Source of the DNA: Bacteroidia bacterium
GTDB taxonomy: Bacteria; Bacteroidota; Bacteroidia; Cytophagales; Cyclobacteriaceae
Reading direction: 5' to 3'
DNA length: 58,987 nt
NCBI GenBank assembly: GCA_030430675.1
Contig: JAUIKU010000003.1
Location: 1 to 58,987 of the forward strand
Made by a program: the position numbers and the translations under genes. The notes under the pieces are model-generated. The model searched no databases and was not told the origin of the DNA. It saw nothing but the letters and a program-made list of their open reading frames with translations. This document shows, piece by piece, positions 1-8,715 of the stretch (position 1 is the first letter of the stretch; each line of letters opens with the position of its first letter).

Positions 1-1
1 C

Positions 2-865
2 GATCGCTATGGCATTAAAATATTGGGTACCAGTTACGAATCTCTGGACCTGGCCGAAGACCGGGGCAGTTTCTCCACACTGCTGAAAGAAAATAGTATT
101 CCCTATCCCAAGTTCGGAGTAATCGAAGATGCCGCAGGGGCCATTGAGCTCTCAAGGGAGATCGGATTTCCCCTACTGGTACGTCCATCTTATGTTCTTG
201 GTGGCCAAAGCATGAAGATCGTCATCAACGAGGAAGAATTAGAGGCCCATGTAATAGACATTCTGAATGAGATCCCGGGCAACAAAGTACTGCTGGATCA
301 TTTCCTGGATGGCGCCATTGAGGCGGAAGCAGATGCTATTTGTGACGGGGAGAATGTTTATATTATTGGCATAATGGAGCACATTGAACCGGCAGGGATC
401 CACTCCGGCGATTCATATGCGGTGCTGCCGCCGTATAATTTGGGTGACTTTGTACTTAGACAAATTGAAGAGCATACGATAAAAATTGCGCTGGCGCTTA
501 ACACGGTAGGACTGATAAATATTCAGTTTGCCATCAAAAATGACAAGGTCTTTGTAATTGAAGCCAATCCAAGAGCCAGCCGTACCGTGCCGTTTATTTG
601 CAAAGCCTATAAGGAACCCTATGTGAACTACGCAACCAAGGTGATGTTGGGTGAAAAAAAATTGAATGACTTCAACTTCAACCCAGACAAAAAAGGGTAT
701 GCCATCAAGGAACCTGTGTTCTCGTTCAACAAGTTTCCAAATGTTAACAAGGAGCTGGGTCCGGAAATGAAATCCACCGGAGAAGCCATCTATTTTATCG
801 ATGACCTGATGGATGATTACTTCATGAAAATATACTCAGAACGAAACCTGTACCTTAGCAAATAA
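2..865 (+). CDS. carB: Carbamoyl-phosphate synthase large subunit, C-terminal part (5' end outside window)
   Basis: CarB makes carbamoyl phosphate from glutamine-derived ammonia, bicarbonate and two ATP, for pyrimidine and arginine synthesis. The open frame enters from the left edge, so only the last 288 residues are visible. They form the second ATP-grasp unit: GFPLLVRPSYVLGG for nucleotide binding, LLDHFLDGAIEAEADAICDG, and the metal-binding end FVIEANPRASRTVPF. The protein stops about 35 residues after the family motif GPEMKSTGE, where E. coli CarB continues with an MGS-like allosteric domain of about 135 residues. That domain is therefore missing, which I believe is common in Bacteroidota. 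The DUF4834 gene follows 27 bp downstream on the same strand. Confidence 0.95.
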   Translation, partial: DRYGIKILGTSYESLDLAEDRGSFSTLLKENSIPYPKFGVIEDAAGAIELSREIGFPLLVRPSYVLGGQSMKIVINEEELEAHVIDILNEIPGNKVLLDHFLDGAIEAEADAICDGENVYIIGIMEHIEPAGIHSGDSYAVLPPYNLGDFVLRQIEEHTIKIALALNTVGLINIQFAIKNDKVFVIEANPRASRTVPFICKAYKEPYVNYATKVMLGEKKLNDFNFNPDKKGYAIKEPVFSFNKFPNVNKELGPEMKSTGEAIYFIDDLMDDYFMKIYSERNLYLSK

Positions 866-892
866 GTTATCTATAGTAACAAGCCTTCTTAA

Positions 893-1132
893 ATGCTGAA
901 ATTTCTGGCCATATTATTTGTAGTATCCTACGTCACCTTTAAACTGGGCGGGTTCCTGATGAAGGCCTTATACTCGGTTACCGGACAGGATCCCAAGCAG
1001 AGAAATTTCAGGGATGGCAACCGGAAGAAAGGTAACGGAAATGTAAATATTGACTACGTTCCGGAAGATGGCAAACAGGGAAAGAGCGGCTACAAAGGTG
1101 GGGAGTATGTGGATTACGAAGAAGTAAAGTAA
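893..1132 (+). CDS. DUF4834 family small membrane protein
   Basis: A 79-residue protein with one N-terminal hydrophobic segment (residues 2-16, extending to about 26) and a polar, Gly/Lys/Asp-rich tail that ends in YVDYEEVK. The overall pattern (short membrane anchor, then a conserved short acidic motif near DYVPED) matches DUF4834, a Bacteroidota-restricted family of unknown function. It lies 27 bp after carB and is probably co-transcribed. It may be a membrane-anchored peptide; no catalytic motif is visible. Confidence 0.75.
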   Translation: MLKFLAILFVVSYVTFKLGGFLMKALYSVTGQDPKQRNFRDGNRKKGNGNVNIDYVPEDGKQGKSGYKGGEYVDYEEVK

Positions 1133-1234
1133 TTAGGTCAGCCACAGCATACCGTAAATATTCGCAGTATTCAGTTGGCAGTCGGTGGTTGATAGCTGGC
1201 TAACTCCGGTCTGCAGTGCAAAATCTTCAAACCC

Positions 1235-1316
1235 CTGTATGCTGTTCCTTCACCCTCCTGCTAAACATCTGTATGCTGTTCCTTCACCCTCCTGCTAAAC
1301 ATCTGTATGCTGTTCC
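1235..1316. repeat. 34-bp tandem direct repeat, 2.4 copies
   Basis: Two identical 34-bp units (1235-1268 and 1269-1302), each beginning CTGTATGCTGTTCC, are followed by 14 bp of a third. They lie in the spacer between the DUF4834 gene and a convergent small lipoprotein gene. There is no coding potential. Exact identity of the copies suggests recent slippage duplication. Confidence 0.9.
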
Positions 1317-1332
1317 CCCCGCACTCTTGCTA

Positions 1333-1557
1333 CTAATTGTACCATTTTGACACCTTTTTCCAGTTAGGCGCCTTATTGTACTGTACCTTGGGTCTTTTGG
1401 TGGCACTCTTAATGCGATAGTTGGTAGCTACTTCGTAGTCATTGTAGGTCGTACCATTCTGGTATACGTAACTGGTTTGAGCGCAGCTGGTGAGGAGGAA
1501 GATACCTAACACTGTTCCTAATACGGCTAACTTCCCGGTATTCTTTAGAGTCCTCAT
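1333..1557 (-). CDS. Small putative lipoprotein
   Basis: A 74-residue protein with a basic N-terminus, a hydrophobic stretch and a lipobox LLTSC (Cys at residue 25), indicating export and lipid modification. The mature part is about 50 residues, rich in Tyr, Asn and Lys, with no recognised domain. The start ATG fits a standard lipoprotein signal peptide. It is convergent with the carB side and divergent from accD. Function unknown; likely a small envelope protein. Confidence 0.65.
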   Translation of the reverse strand: MRTLKNTGKLAVLGTVLGIFLLTSCAQTSYVYQNGTTYNDYEVATNYRIKSATKRPKVQYNKAPNWKKVSKWYN

Positions 1558-1695
1558 CTGTTTTCAATTTTAAAGGATGGATCACTTACAACCGTTAATA
1601 CAGTTCGGCACCAAATGGTAACAATGCAGGCTGTAAATAAACTTACATTCTATAAATTGAATGATGCCGTGGTTTTATTGTGCTATACCATGTGA

Positions 1696-1729
1696 TTGAC
1701 TGAATTCCTCACATTTTTGGTTAATTTTG
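1696..1729 (+). promoter_or_regulatory. Candidate Bacteroidota promoter for accD
   Basis: A TTG at 1696-1698 and the -7 box TAATTTTG (1722-1729) match the TTG...TAnnTTTG pattern of Bacteroidota housekeeping promoters. The spacing of 23 bp is slightly longer than the usual 19-21. The box lies about 70 bp before the accD start codon. Confidence 0.4.
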
Positions 1730-1800
1730 AAATCCTTTAGTACATGAACCTGCAGGATTTATTATTACAAGTCCTATAATTGTAATCTCACTCAAACAGC

Positions 1801-2640
1801 ATGGCCTGGTTTAGAAGAAAAGACAAGGGAATACAGACTCCCACCGAAGCCAAAAAGGAAGCACCAGACGGGTTGTGGTATAAAACCCCTAAAGGTCATC
1901 CCATTCATATCAGGGAGCTAAAAAACAACTGTTTTGTCAGCCCCAAGGACAATTACCACTTCCGGATCGGATCCCGGGAATATTTCGAAATACTTTTTGA
2001 TGACAATAAATTCCGTGAGTTGGATAAGGACCTGACCTCCGCCGACCCGCTGGATTTCGTGGATACTAAAGCCTATCCCGATCGAATCGCCAGTTCCCAG
2101 GAAAAAACCAAACTGAAGGATGCCGTGCGCAGCGCTACCGGCAAAATGAATGATATTCCCTTAGTTATCTGCTGTATGGATTTCGAATTCATCGGGGGTT
2201 CAATGGGATCGGTGGTAGGAGAAAAAATCTCCCGGGCTATCGATTATTGCCTCAAGCATAAACTTCCCCTGCTGGTCATCTCCAAGTCCGGAGGAGCCCG
2301 TATGATGGAGGCTGGATTCTCACTGATGCAGATGGCCAAGACCTCCGCCAAACTCACGTTACTGGCAGACCAGGGCATACCCTACATCAGCCTGTTAACA
2401 GACCCTACTACCGGTGGGGTAACCGCATCCTTTGCCATGCTGGGTGATTTCAATATTGCAGAGCCTGGCGCACTGATTGGATTCGCCGGCCCCCGGGTGA
2501 TTAGAGAGACCATTGGAAAAAGCCTACCCAAAGGATTTCAAAGCGCGGAGTTTGTCCTGGATCATGGTTTTCTGGATTTTATCGTTGACCGCCGGGAGTT
2601 GAAAGATCGATTAACCTCTCTGTTACAGATGTTGCAATAG
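1801..2640 (+). CDS. accD: Acetyl-CoA carboxylase carboxyltransferase subunit beta
   Basis: The beta subunit of the acetyl-CoA carboxylase carboxyltransferase, which transfers CO2 from carboxybiotin to acetyl-CoA in the first committed step of fatty acid synthesis. 279 residues, the family length. Crotonase-fold motifs are clear: [24 protein letters not shown] (oxyanion region), [13 protein letters not shown] and [11 protein letters not shown]. The N-terminal segment that carries a four-cysteine zinc ribbon in E. coli is present, but the cysteine positions are replaced (TPKG and SPKD where CPxC would be), leaving one Cys. The start ATG opens the conserved MAWFRRK. nqrF follows 126 bp downstream. 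Confidence 0.96.
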   Translation: MAWFRRKDKGIQTPTEAKKEAPDGLWYKTPKGHPIHIRELKNNCFVSPKDNYHFRIGSREYFEILFDDNKFRELDKDLTSADPLDFVDTKAYPDRIASSQEKTKLKDAVRSATGKMNDIPLVICCMDFEFIGGSMGSVVGEKISRAIDYCLKHKLPLLVISKSGGARMMEAGFSLMQMAKTSAKLTLLADQGIPYISLLTDPTTGGVTASFAMLGDFNIAEPGALIGFAGPRVIRETIGKSLPKGFQSAEFVLDHGFLDFIVDRRELKDRLTSLLQMLQ

Positions 2641-2766
2641 TTTAGTTGGTGAATTAGTGAGTTGGTCCGTTGGTGAATTAGTGGATATTCAATCCTTCTA
2701 TCAATCAATAATTAGCTATATTTGTCCTGGTAAATTAACCGCGCGGATTGATTAAATCTTAACCAC

Positions 2767-4068
2767 ATGACCACTATTGTAACTGCTGTTATCGCCTTTA
2801 CCATAATAATCCTATTGTTGGTAATGATATTGTTGTTTGCTCAAAGCAAACTGGTGCAATCAGGAGATGTCAGAATTATTATCAACGGTGATGAAAGTAA
2901 CGCCCTGGTAACTGCTGCAGGTACTTCCCTGTTATCCACGCTTTCCAGTGAAAAAATATTCTTGCCTTCCGCTTGTGGTGGAGGAGGAACCTGTGCCATG
3001 TGCAAATGCGTGATCGACGATGGCGGCGGGGAAGTACTGCCTACCGAAGTAGGCCATCTCAGTCGTACCGAACAGAAAGAGCATGTACGCCTGGCCTGTC
3101 AGGTAAAAGTGAAACAGGACATGAACATTCGCATTCCGGAAGAAATTTTCGGGATTAAAAAATGGGATTGTGAAGTGGTATCCAACTACAACGTATCCAC
3201 ATTCATTAAGGAGTTCGTAGTAAAACTTCCCCCGGGTGAGACCCTGGATTTCCAATCCGGAGGTTACATACAAATTGACGTACCGGAAATAGAAGTGTCG
3301 TTTGCCAACATGGACATAGCTCCAAAGCCGGAACTGGGTCACCCTGAAGATGTGTTTAAATCGGATTGGGATAAATTCAATATGTGGAATTTGTCCATGA
3401 AGAATGACGAAGAAATATTCCGGGCCTATTCCATGGCCAACCACCCGGCTGAAGGTGATATTATCATGCTCAACATCCGTATTGCCACTCCCCCCTGGGA
3501 CCGGGATGCCAACCAGTTTATGAATGTTAACCCCGGTATTTGCAGCTCCTATGTATTCTCCCGCAAACCAGGCGATAAAGTAACCATATCCGGCCCTTAT
3601 GGTGAGTTCTTTATTAATGAAACACCACGGGAAATGATCTACATCGGTGGTGGTGCAGGTATGGCGCCATTGCGTTCCCATATTTTCCATCTTTTCCATA
3701 CGGAAAAGACCAACCGCAAGGTGTCCTACTGGTATGGCGGCCGGTCCCGTAAAGAACTTTTCTACACCAATCATTTCAGAAAAATCGAGAAGGAATTCCC
3801 CAACTTCAATTTTTACATCGCCCTGTCAGAACCTCTGCCGGATGATAACTGGAAAGTAAAAGAGTCTCTGGATGACGCTGAGGGAGATGGCTACCTGGGT
3901 TTCATTCACCAGGCACTGTTCGACAATTATCTGGGACAGCACCCCGAACCTGAGGAAGTAGAGTATTACCTCTGTGGGCCTCCTATGATGAATGCCGCTG
4001 TTTTAAAAATGCTGGATGACCTGGGTATTCCCGATGAAAATATTCGCTTCGACGATTTCGGAGGATAA
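2767..4068 (+). CDS. nqrF: Na+-translocating NADH:quinone reductase subunit F
   Basis: The NADH-oxidising entry subunit of the sodium-pumping NADH:ubiquinone reductase of the inner membrane. 433 residues. One N-terminal membrane helix (about 3-25) is followed by a plant-type 2Fe-2S domain with ligands Cys70, Cys76, Cys79 and Cys111. Next is an FAD domain with RAYSMANHP, an NADH-binding domain with [16 protein letters not shown], and the C-terminal [13 protein letters not shown]. It ends FDDFGG, as in the family. The upstream spacer has a TATATTTG -7-like box (2717-2724) without a well-placed -33 element. The other Nqr subunits are not neighbours. A strong terminator follows immediately. Confidence 0.96.
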   Translation: MTTIVTAVIAFTIIILLLVMILLFAQSKLVQSGDVRIIINGDESNALVTAAGTSLLSTLSSEKIFLPSACGGGGTCAMCKCVIDDGGGEVLPTEVGHLSRTEQKEHVRLACQVKVKQDMNIRIPEEIFGIKKWDCEVVSNYNVSTFIKEFVVKLPPGETLDFQSGGYIQIDVPEIEVSFANMDIAPKPELGHPEDVFKSDWDKFNMWNLSMKNDEEIFRAYSMANHPAEGDIIMLNIRIATPPWDRDANQFMNVNPGICSSYVFSRKPGDKVTISGPYGEFFINETPREMIYIGGGAGMAPLRSHIFHLFHTEKTNRKVSYWYGGRSRKELFYTNHFRKIEKEFPNFNFYIALSEPLPDDNWKVKESLDDAEGDGYLGFIHQALFDNYLGQHPEPEEVEYYLCGPPMMNAAVLKMLDDLGIPDENIRFDDFGG

Positions 4069-4075
4069 AAATTTT

Positions 4076-4106
4076 AACCCCGATTATATTATCGGGGTTT
4101 TTTTTG
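4076..4106 (+). terminator. Rho-independent terminator after nqrF
   Basis: A perfect 9-bp stem (AACCCCGAT / ATCGGGGTT) with a 6-nt loop is followed by a run of T. It starts 7 bp after the nqrF stop codon. Confidence 0.92.
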
Positions 4107-4118
4107 ATTTTTTTTAAA

Positions 4119-5279
4119 ATGGACCTGAAGATATTTTTTTCCGCCATCGATGAAACCATAGTACAAAATATAGAAGATGTAAATGCCTTCTATCATTCCG
4201 TGCGGGTAAATACACACGAAATGCCCGACTTCAAGGAAGCTGATATAGCCATTATCGGGTTAGTGGAGGAAAGAGGAAGTTCACGGAACCAGGGGGCCGC
4301 TGCCGCGGCAGATGAAATCCGCGGTAAACTCTACCGGCTTAAATCAGGCATGTATTCCTATCGCATAGTGGACCTGGGAAATCTTCGCAATGGTATGTCA
4401 CTGGATGAGACCTACTTACGTATTAAGGAGGTATGCAGTATTCTACTAAATCACAATGTACTTCCGGTTTTAATAGGCGGCACTCATGATCTCGACTATG
4501 GCCAGTTTATGGCATACGAGGATCTGGACAAACTCATCAGTATACTCAATGTAGATGCTTTTCTGGACCTGGAGGAAACGGACCGATTGGGCGCGGCCAG
4601 ACAACATATTCACAAAATGTTGCTCTATGAACCCAATTACCTGTTCAATTACAATCAACTTGGACATCAGAGCTACCTTATCGACCCCGTTGCCATTAAT
4701 TTGTTGGAAAAGCTGTATTTCGATGTTTACCGCCTGGGACTGCTTCGTGAAAACATTCATGAAATGGAACCGGTGATACGCAATGCGGACATGATGACGT
4801 TCGACATCACTGCCATTAAATCCAGCGATGCTCCGGGCAACGCCAACGCTCAGCCATTTGGTTTATCCGGGGAAGAGGCCTGCCAGGTATGCTGGTATGC
4901 CGGAATGAACGAAAAGCTCAGTTCGGCGGGATTCTATGAATATAACCCCGAGTTCGACGACGACCATCAATCTACTGCCAGAGTAGTGGCCACCATGGTA
5001 TGGTATTTTATTGAAGGGTACTACAACCGCAAAAAGGAGCAGGACTTCAAAAGCAATGATTACCTGAAATATGTGGTGACCCTGGAAAGTGATCCCAACA
5101 CAATAGTTTTCTACAAAAGCAAGCTCAGTGAAAAGTGGTGGATGGAGGTAAATTATCCCCAGGGAAAGGAGAAATATGCCCGCAATTGTATTGTGCCCTG
5201 TAGTTACTCCGACTACAAAATGGCCAATGAAGGAGAATTGCCGGAGCGCTGGATCAGCACCCATGCCAAACTGATTTGA
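4119..5279 (+). CDS. Arginase/formimidoylglutamase-superfamily protein with altered metal ligands
   Basis: A ureohydrolase-fold protein of 386 residues. Family motifs are recognisable: a GGTHDLDYG strand (canonical GGxHS), NVDAFLDLEE (canonical DAHxD) and TFDITAIKSSDAPG (canonical SxDxDxxDP). The His of DAHxD is Phe and the second Asp of DxD is Thr, so the classical binuclear manganese site is incomplete. Bacteroidota relatives are usually annotated formimidoylglutamase (histidine degradation), but no other hut gene is nearby and activity is doubtful. ATG 4119 is preferred over an upstream TTG that lies in the terminator tail. An RDD membrane protein follows 68 bp downstream. Confidence 0.75.
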   Translation: MDLKIFFSAIDETIVQNIEDVNAFYHSVRVNTHEMPDFKEADIAIIGLVEERGSSRNQGAAAAADEIRGKLYRLKSGMYSYRIVDLGNLRNGMSLDETYLRIKEVCSILLNHNVLPVLIGGTHDLDYGQFMAYEDLDKLISILNVDAFLDLEETDRLGAARQHIHKMLLYEPNYLFNYNQLGHQSYLIDPVAINLLEKLYFDVYRLGLLRENIHEMEPVIRNADMMTFDITAIKSSDAPGNANAQPFGLSGEEACQVCWYAGMNEKLSSAGFYEYNPEFDDDHQSTARVVATMVWYFIEGYYNRKKEQDFKSNDYLKYVVTLESDPNTIVFYKSKLSEKWWMEVNYPQGKEKYARNCIVPCSYSDYKMANEGELPERWISTHAKLI

Positions 5280-5347
5280 AAAAGTGGCAATTAACGGATT
5301 TATTGCTATATTCCTGCTAGTTGAATGCCGCTTTAACCTAAATTATT

Positions 5348-5755
5348 ATGGAGGAAAATTCCAACCAAAGTCTCACAAATTCTTCCTATGCCAGTCTCGG
5401 TGATCGTTTTCTGGGTGGTCTTATCGACTGGCTGGTAGTGCTCGTAATTTCATATGTATTAAGGGGAATACTAGGATGGCAATTGGCCTATCTGATTTCC
5501 GGAGCTTACATCCTGGTACGTGATGCCCTGCCTTTTCTCGAAGGACAAAGTATCGGGAAAAAGGTAATGAAAACCAGAGCGGTTATGGAAGATTCGGGAG
5601 CTCCCACTACCAATGACTATCGCTCCTCGTTGTTGCGAAATATTTTGTTGTTTATTCCGGTGGCCAGTCTGATCGATGCACTGTTTATATTCAGCGGAGA
5701 TCGCAAGCGTCTTGGCGATAAACTGGCGAAGACTGTGGTCATCTACGACCGCTAA
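5348..5755 (+). CDS. RDD family membrane protein
   Basis: A 135-residue integral membrane protein. The motif LGDRFLGGLIDWLVV contains the Arg/Asp pair typical of RDD proteins. It has about three hydrophobic segments and the GQSIGKKVMKTR loop, and ends with RKRLGDKLAKTVVIYDR, where RLGDKLAKT is the family C-terminal signature. The molecular role of RDD proteins is mostly unknown; some are ion antiporters. It is convergent with the oxidoreductase gene, the two stop codons being 2 bp apart. Confidence 0.85.
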   Translation: MEENSNQSLTNSSYASLGDRFLGGLIDWLVVLVISYVLRGILGWQLAYLISGAYILVRDALPFLEGQSIGKKVMKTRAVMEDSGAPTTNDYRSSLLRNILLFIPVASLIDALFIFSGDRKRLGDKLAKTVVIYDR

Positions 5756-5757
5756 AC

Positions 5758-7068
5758 TCACATTACATTGGTAATTCCAGGCATGGGTACCGGATAGTTT
5801 CCGGTTTCATCCGGCATATCAGGCATTTCCGCATCCCAGCTAAACTTAGAGGGCAATATACTGCGGGTGGATTTCAGCACCTGATCTAATTCCAGCGCCT
5901 GCCCGGAATGCATCGCCATGCGGCCCATTATGGTAGTCAGCGTACTTTTGGCTCCCCATTCCGTGTCATTCAGGCTTTTGTTATTGAGTATGGAGTCCAG
6001 AAAAACATCGTGTTCCACCTGGTAGGGATTGGGGGCATTCCTATCGTCATGTCGCCATATCACTTTTTTTCCGGCGTCATAGATTCTCGGCTTTTCATCT
6101 GCAGACCCCGAGGTACATTTGACATCCCAGCCAACGCGACGCCAACAATTATCGACATTTATACTTTGAACATTCATCTTGACGCCATTGGGATATTCGA
6201 ATTCTACGAAATGATGATCGAAGGTGTTTCCCTGATCGGGGCCGGAAAATACCTGTCGTCCTCCCAGGCCTTTCGCGGCACTGGGATAGTCCTGCATCAG
6301 CCAGTTCATGGCATCGATAGGATGTATGGACTGACCGGCAAGCTGACCTCCCCATAACCAGGTAAAGTAACGCCAGTTTCTCATCTGGTATTCCATTTCC
6401 GTCTGACCCGGCTTACGTCCATGGATAACTGGCGCACCCACGCAATAATAAACAGATATTGAGGCGATATCACCTATTACGCCTTCCCGGATCTTTTCCA
6501 TTAACAACCGGAAAGAAGTATCATAGCGATTTTGTAAACCCACTACTACCGTGAGTTTCTTTTGATCGGCAAGTTTAGAGGTCTCCATAATCTGGTGATA
6601 ACCAGGAACATCAACTGCCAGTGGTTTTTCCATAAATACATGTTTGTCCGCCTGCACTGCTGCTTCAAAGTGGATGGGACGGAAAGGCGGCGGAGTGACC
6701 AGCAGTACTGCATCGGAAAGCTCAATTACTCTTTTATAGGCATCAAACCCTACGAATTTATTGCTTTCAGGCACATCAACCTGGCTGGCCTCCACATTGT
6801 CCAAAATGGCACCGTATGACTTGTCAAGTCTATCCCTGAAGGTGTCGCCCATGGCTACCAGCTTGGCCGATTTACTGGCCTGCAAAGCCTGCACAGCAGC
6901 ACCAGCGCCACGATTACCACAACCAATAAGGCCGATTTTAACCTGGTCTGTGCCCTTTACATAAGCGCCCAGCTCCGCTGGTAACGAAGTGAGAACAGTT
7001 CCTGCCGCGATGGCGGCAGTTCCTTTTTTAATGAATGTCCTACGGTCGGATTTGATTTGATTTGTCAT
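5758..7068 (-). CDS. Gfo/Idh/MocA family oxidoreductase with Tat signal
   Basis: An NAD(P)-dependent sugar or polyol oxidoreductase of 436 residues. The N-terminus has a twin-arginine signal (DRRTFIKKGTAAIAAG), predicting export of the folded enzyme. The Rossmann fold begins KIGLIGCGNRGAGA, and HVFMEKPLAVDVPGY contains the conserved EKP catalytic lysine motif. The middle has GGQLAGQSIHPIDAMNWLM, with the conserved substrate-site His. Such Tat-exported members are abundant in Bacteroidota polysaccharide and inositol metabolism; the substrate cannot be told. It is followed downstream on the same strand by nothing and preceded by the dipeptidase gene, possibly as a two-gene unit. Confidence 0.9.
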   Translation of the reverse strand: MTNQIKSDRRTFIKKGTAAIAAGTVLTSLPAELGAYVKGTDQVKIGLIGCGNRGAGAAVQALQASKSAKLVAMGDTFRDRLDKSYGAILDNVEASQVDVPESNKFVGFDAYKRVIELSDAVLLVTPPPFRPIHFEAAVQADKHVFMEKPLAVDVPGYHQIMETSKLADQKKLTVVVGLQNRYDTSFRLLMEKIREGVIGDIASISVYYCVGAPVIHGRKPGQTEMEYQMRNWRYFTWLWGGQLAGQSIHPIDAMNWLMQDYPSAAKGLGGRQVFSGPDQGNTFDHHFVEFEYPNGVKMNVQSINVDNCWRRVGWDVKCTSGSADEKPRIYDAGKKVIWRHDDRNAPNPYQVEHDVFLDSILNNKSLNDTEWGAKSTLTTIMGRMAMHSGQALELDQVLKSTRSILPSKFSWDAEMPDMPDETGNYPVPMPGITNVM

Positions 7069-7118
7069 GATGTTCGATTAAATATTAATATGGTATTGTG
7101 CTGCGTGTTTGGACCATT

Positions 7119-8351
7119 TTAGCTTGAAGATTGCAATTCAGCGGCAATATCAGCCGACTGATTCCATACACGAAATACATTCCGGTAGCATATTTTAGCG
7201 ATGTCCTCCTCTGAATATCCCCTTTCCAATAGCTCGGCGATCAGGTTTGGGTATTGTGAAACATCCTTTAAGCCTGCGGGAAGGGAGTCTCCTACCCCAT
7301 CATAATCAGAGCCCAGGCCCACATGGTCGATGCCTGCCAAAGCCACCACATGATCGATATGGTCCGCAACCCTTGCTACATCGGAATAGATAAAATGCTT
7401 TTGGTGATAATTTCTTTTATACTGGTCAATGTCTTCCGGTGACAGGTCATCCTGGCCGGATTGCCACTGATCGACATGCTGGTTAATTTGTTCGCTACTT
7501 TGCCTCGATGCCTGATCCAGGAAGGATGACCCAAAATTAATTTGTATTACGCCCCCGTTGGCTGCCAACAGCCTAATCATATCATCGGACATATTTCGTT
7601 CCCATCCCGGTGTAAAATGACGGCAGCTGCTGTGAGAAGCAATAACAGGGGCCTTGGTAATTTTCATCACCTGATAAAACGCACTGTCTGACACATGGGA
7701 AACATCGATCATAACACCTACCCGGTTCATCTCACGGACCACCATTTCACCATAGTCGCTCAGACCGTTCCAGGTGCGGGTGGTATCATAGGAAGAATCA
7801 CAGATGAGGTTGTCTTTGGCATGAGTCAGTGTGATGTATCGAATCCCCATATCATAAAAATACTGAACATTGCTGATATCATCCTCCAGCGGCGCCCCGT
7901 TTTCCATACCCATGGGCAAAGCGATGAGACCTCGTCCAAAAAGATCCTCAACCTCCTGCGGTGACCTGGCAATAGCAAACTTATCGGGATGCTTACTAAC
8001 TACTCCCTCCACCAAACCGATCATTGATTCAGCAAATGCTTTCGCTCCCCCGGTTTCCTGGTAGGACGAAGGCACATAGATTGACATGAACGGCGCGTCC
8101 AAACCACCTTGCCTGGCTCTCACATAGTCAAAATCTCCCTGCGCGGTTCTGGCACCTACATCCTCCATCAACTTGTTCAGCCGATAAGGAACATCAATAT
8201 GTCCGTCTGTGATGATAAACTTCTGGGCCAAATCAACGGCCTGCTGTGAAAAAGATATAGAATCCATACTCTGATGGTTTGCCTGCTGCGATGATCCACT
8301 ACTACAGTAAGAAAAAATCGCCAGGGAAGAAATTAAGAACCAATTGCGCAT
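7119..8351 (-). CDS. Membrane dipeptidase, peptidase M19 family, lipoprotein
   Basis: A zinc dipeptidase of the renal-dipeptidase family that cleaves dipeptides outside the cytoplasm. Visible motifs are DGHIDVPYRL (metal HxD), MIDVSHVSD, IASHSSCRHF (metal His) and GLGSDYDGVG (Asp/Asp near the C-terminus). The N-terminus from ATG 8351 (MRNWFLISS) is a signal peptide with lipobox IFSYC, so that start is preferred to an upstream in-frame TTG at 8381. The mature enzyme is likely anchored in the outer or inner membrane. The Gfo/Idh/MocA gene follows 50 bp downstream on the same strand. Confidence 0.92.
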   Translation of the reverse strand: MRNWFLISSLAIFSYCSSGSSQQANHQSMDSISFSQQAVDLAQKFIITDGHIDVPYRLNKLMEDVGARTAQGDFDYVRARQGGLDAPFMSIYVPSSYQETGGAKAFAESMIGLVEGVVSKHPDKFAIARSPQEVEDLFGRGLIALPMGMENGAPLEDDISNVQYFYDMGIRYITLTHAKDNLICDSSYDTTRTWNGLSDYGEMVVREMNRVGVMIDVSHVSDSAFYQVMKITKAPVIASHSSCRHFTPGWERNMSDDMIRLLAANGGVIQINFGSSFLDQASRQSSEQINQHVDQWQSGQDDLSPEDIDQYKRNYHQKHFIYSDVARVADHIDHVVALAGIDHVGLGSDYDGVGDSLPAGLKDVSQYPNLIAELLERGYSEEDIAKICYRNVFRVWNQSADIAAELQSSS

Positions 8352-8408
8352 ATTACTAACAGTGTCCAAAGGATTGCTCAATTTATTAAATTATAATGAT
8401 AACTTGGA

Positions 8409-8442
8409 GCAGTAGGCAGTAGGCAGTGGGCAGTGGGCAGTG
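8409..8442. repeat. Heptanucleotide tandem repeat (AGTRGGC)
   Basis: About 4.5 units of a 7-bp repeat, AGTAGGC twice and then AGTGGGC twice, lie directly upstream of the cytochrome b5-like gene. The same 7-bp periodicity with other sequences is found in spacers at 12.0-12.3 kb and 15.0 kb. Confidence 0.85.
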
Positions 8443-8457
8443 CTTGATAAAGCAATT

Positions 8458-8715
8458 ATGACAGACGATCTACCTTATTATTCCCCGGCGCAACTGGCCC
8501 TGAGGAACGGCCAGGACAGGCCCGAGATTTGGATCGGTTACCGGGGAAAGATCTACGACGTAACCAGCTCCAGGCTGTGGCTGGGTGGGAGTCACTATGA
8601 ACATTGGGCCGGTCAGGACCTGACCGATGAGCTTCCGGATGCTCCCCATACGGAGCATGTGTTTGACAAATTCAAAGCGATAGGAAATTTATCAATCGAT
8701 GATACTGATAGCTGA
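8458..8715 (+). CDS. Cytochrome b5-like heme/steroid-binding domain protein
   Basis: An 85-residue single-domain protein. YSPAQLALRNGQDRPEIWIGYRG-KIYDVTSS is the start of a cytochrome b5-like heme-binding domain, and GGSHYEHWAGQDLTDEL corresponds to the region around the first heme ligand (usually HPGG). Here the classical His is replaced in the first motif (LGGSHYEH), while a His appears at PHTEHVF, so the heme ligands are uncertain. ATG 8458 is chosen over an in-frame TTG inside the heptanucleotide array. It overlaps the kinase gene by 17 bp, which suggests translational coupling. Confidence 0.7.
   Translation: MTDDLPYYSPAQLALRNGQDRPEIWIGYRGKIYDVTSSRLWLGGSHYEHWAGQDLTDELPDAPHTEHVFDKFKAIGNLSIDDTDS

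Noticed and set aside
1235-1316. CRISPR array
   Set aside because: The units are directly adjacent without spacers and only 2.4 copies; no cas gene anywhere in the window.
2932-3774. 280-codon minus-strand frame inside nqrF
   Set aside because: It is the antisense shadow of a certain gene with strong codon conservation.
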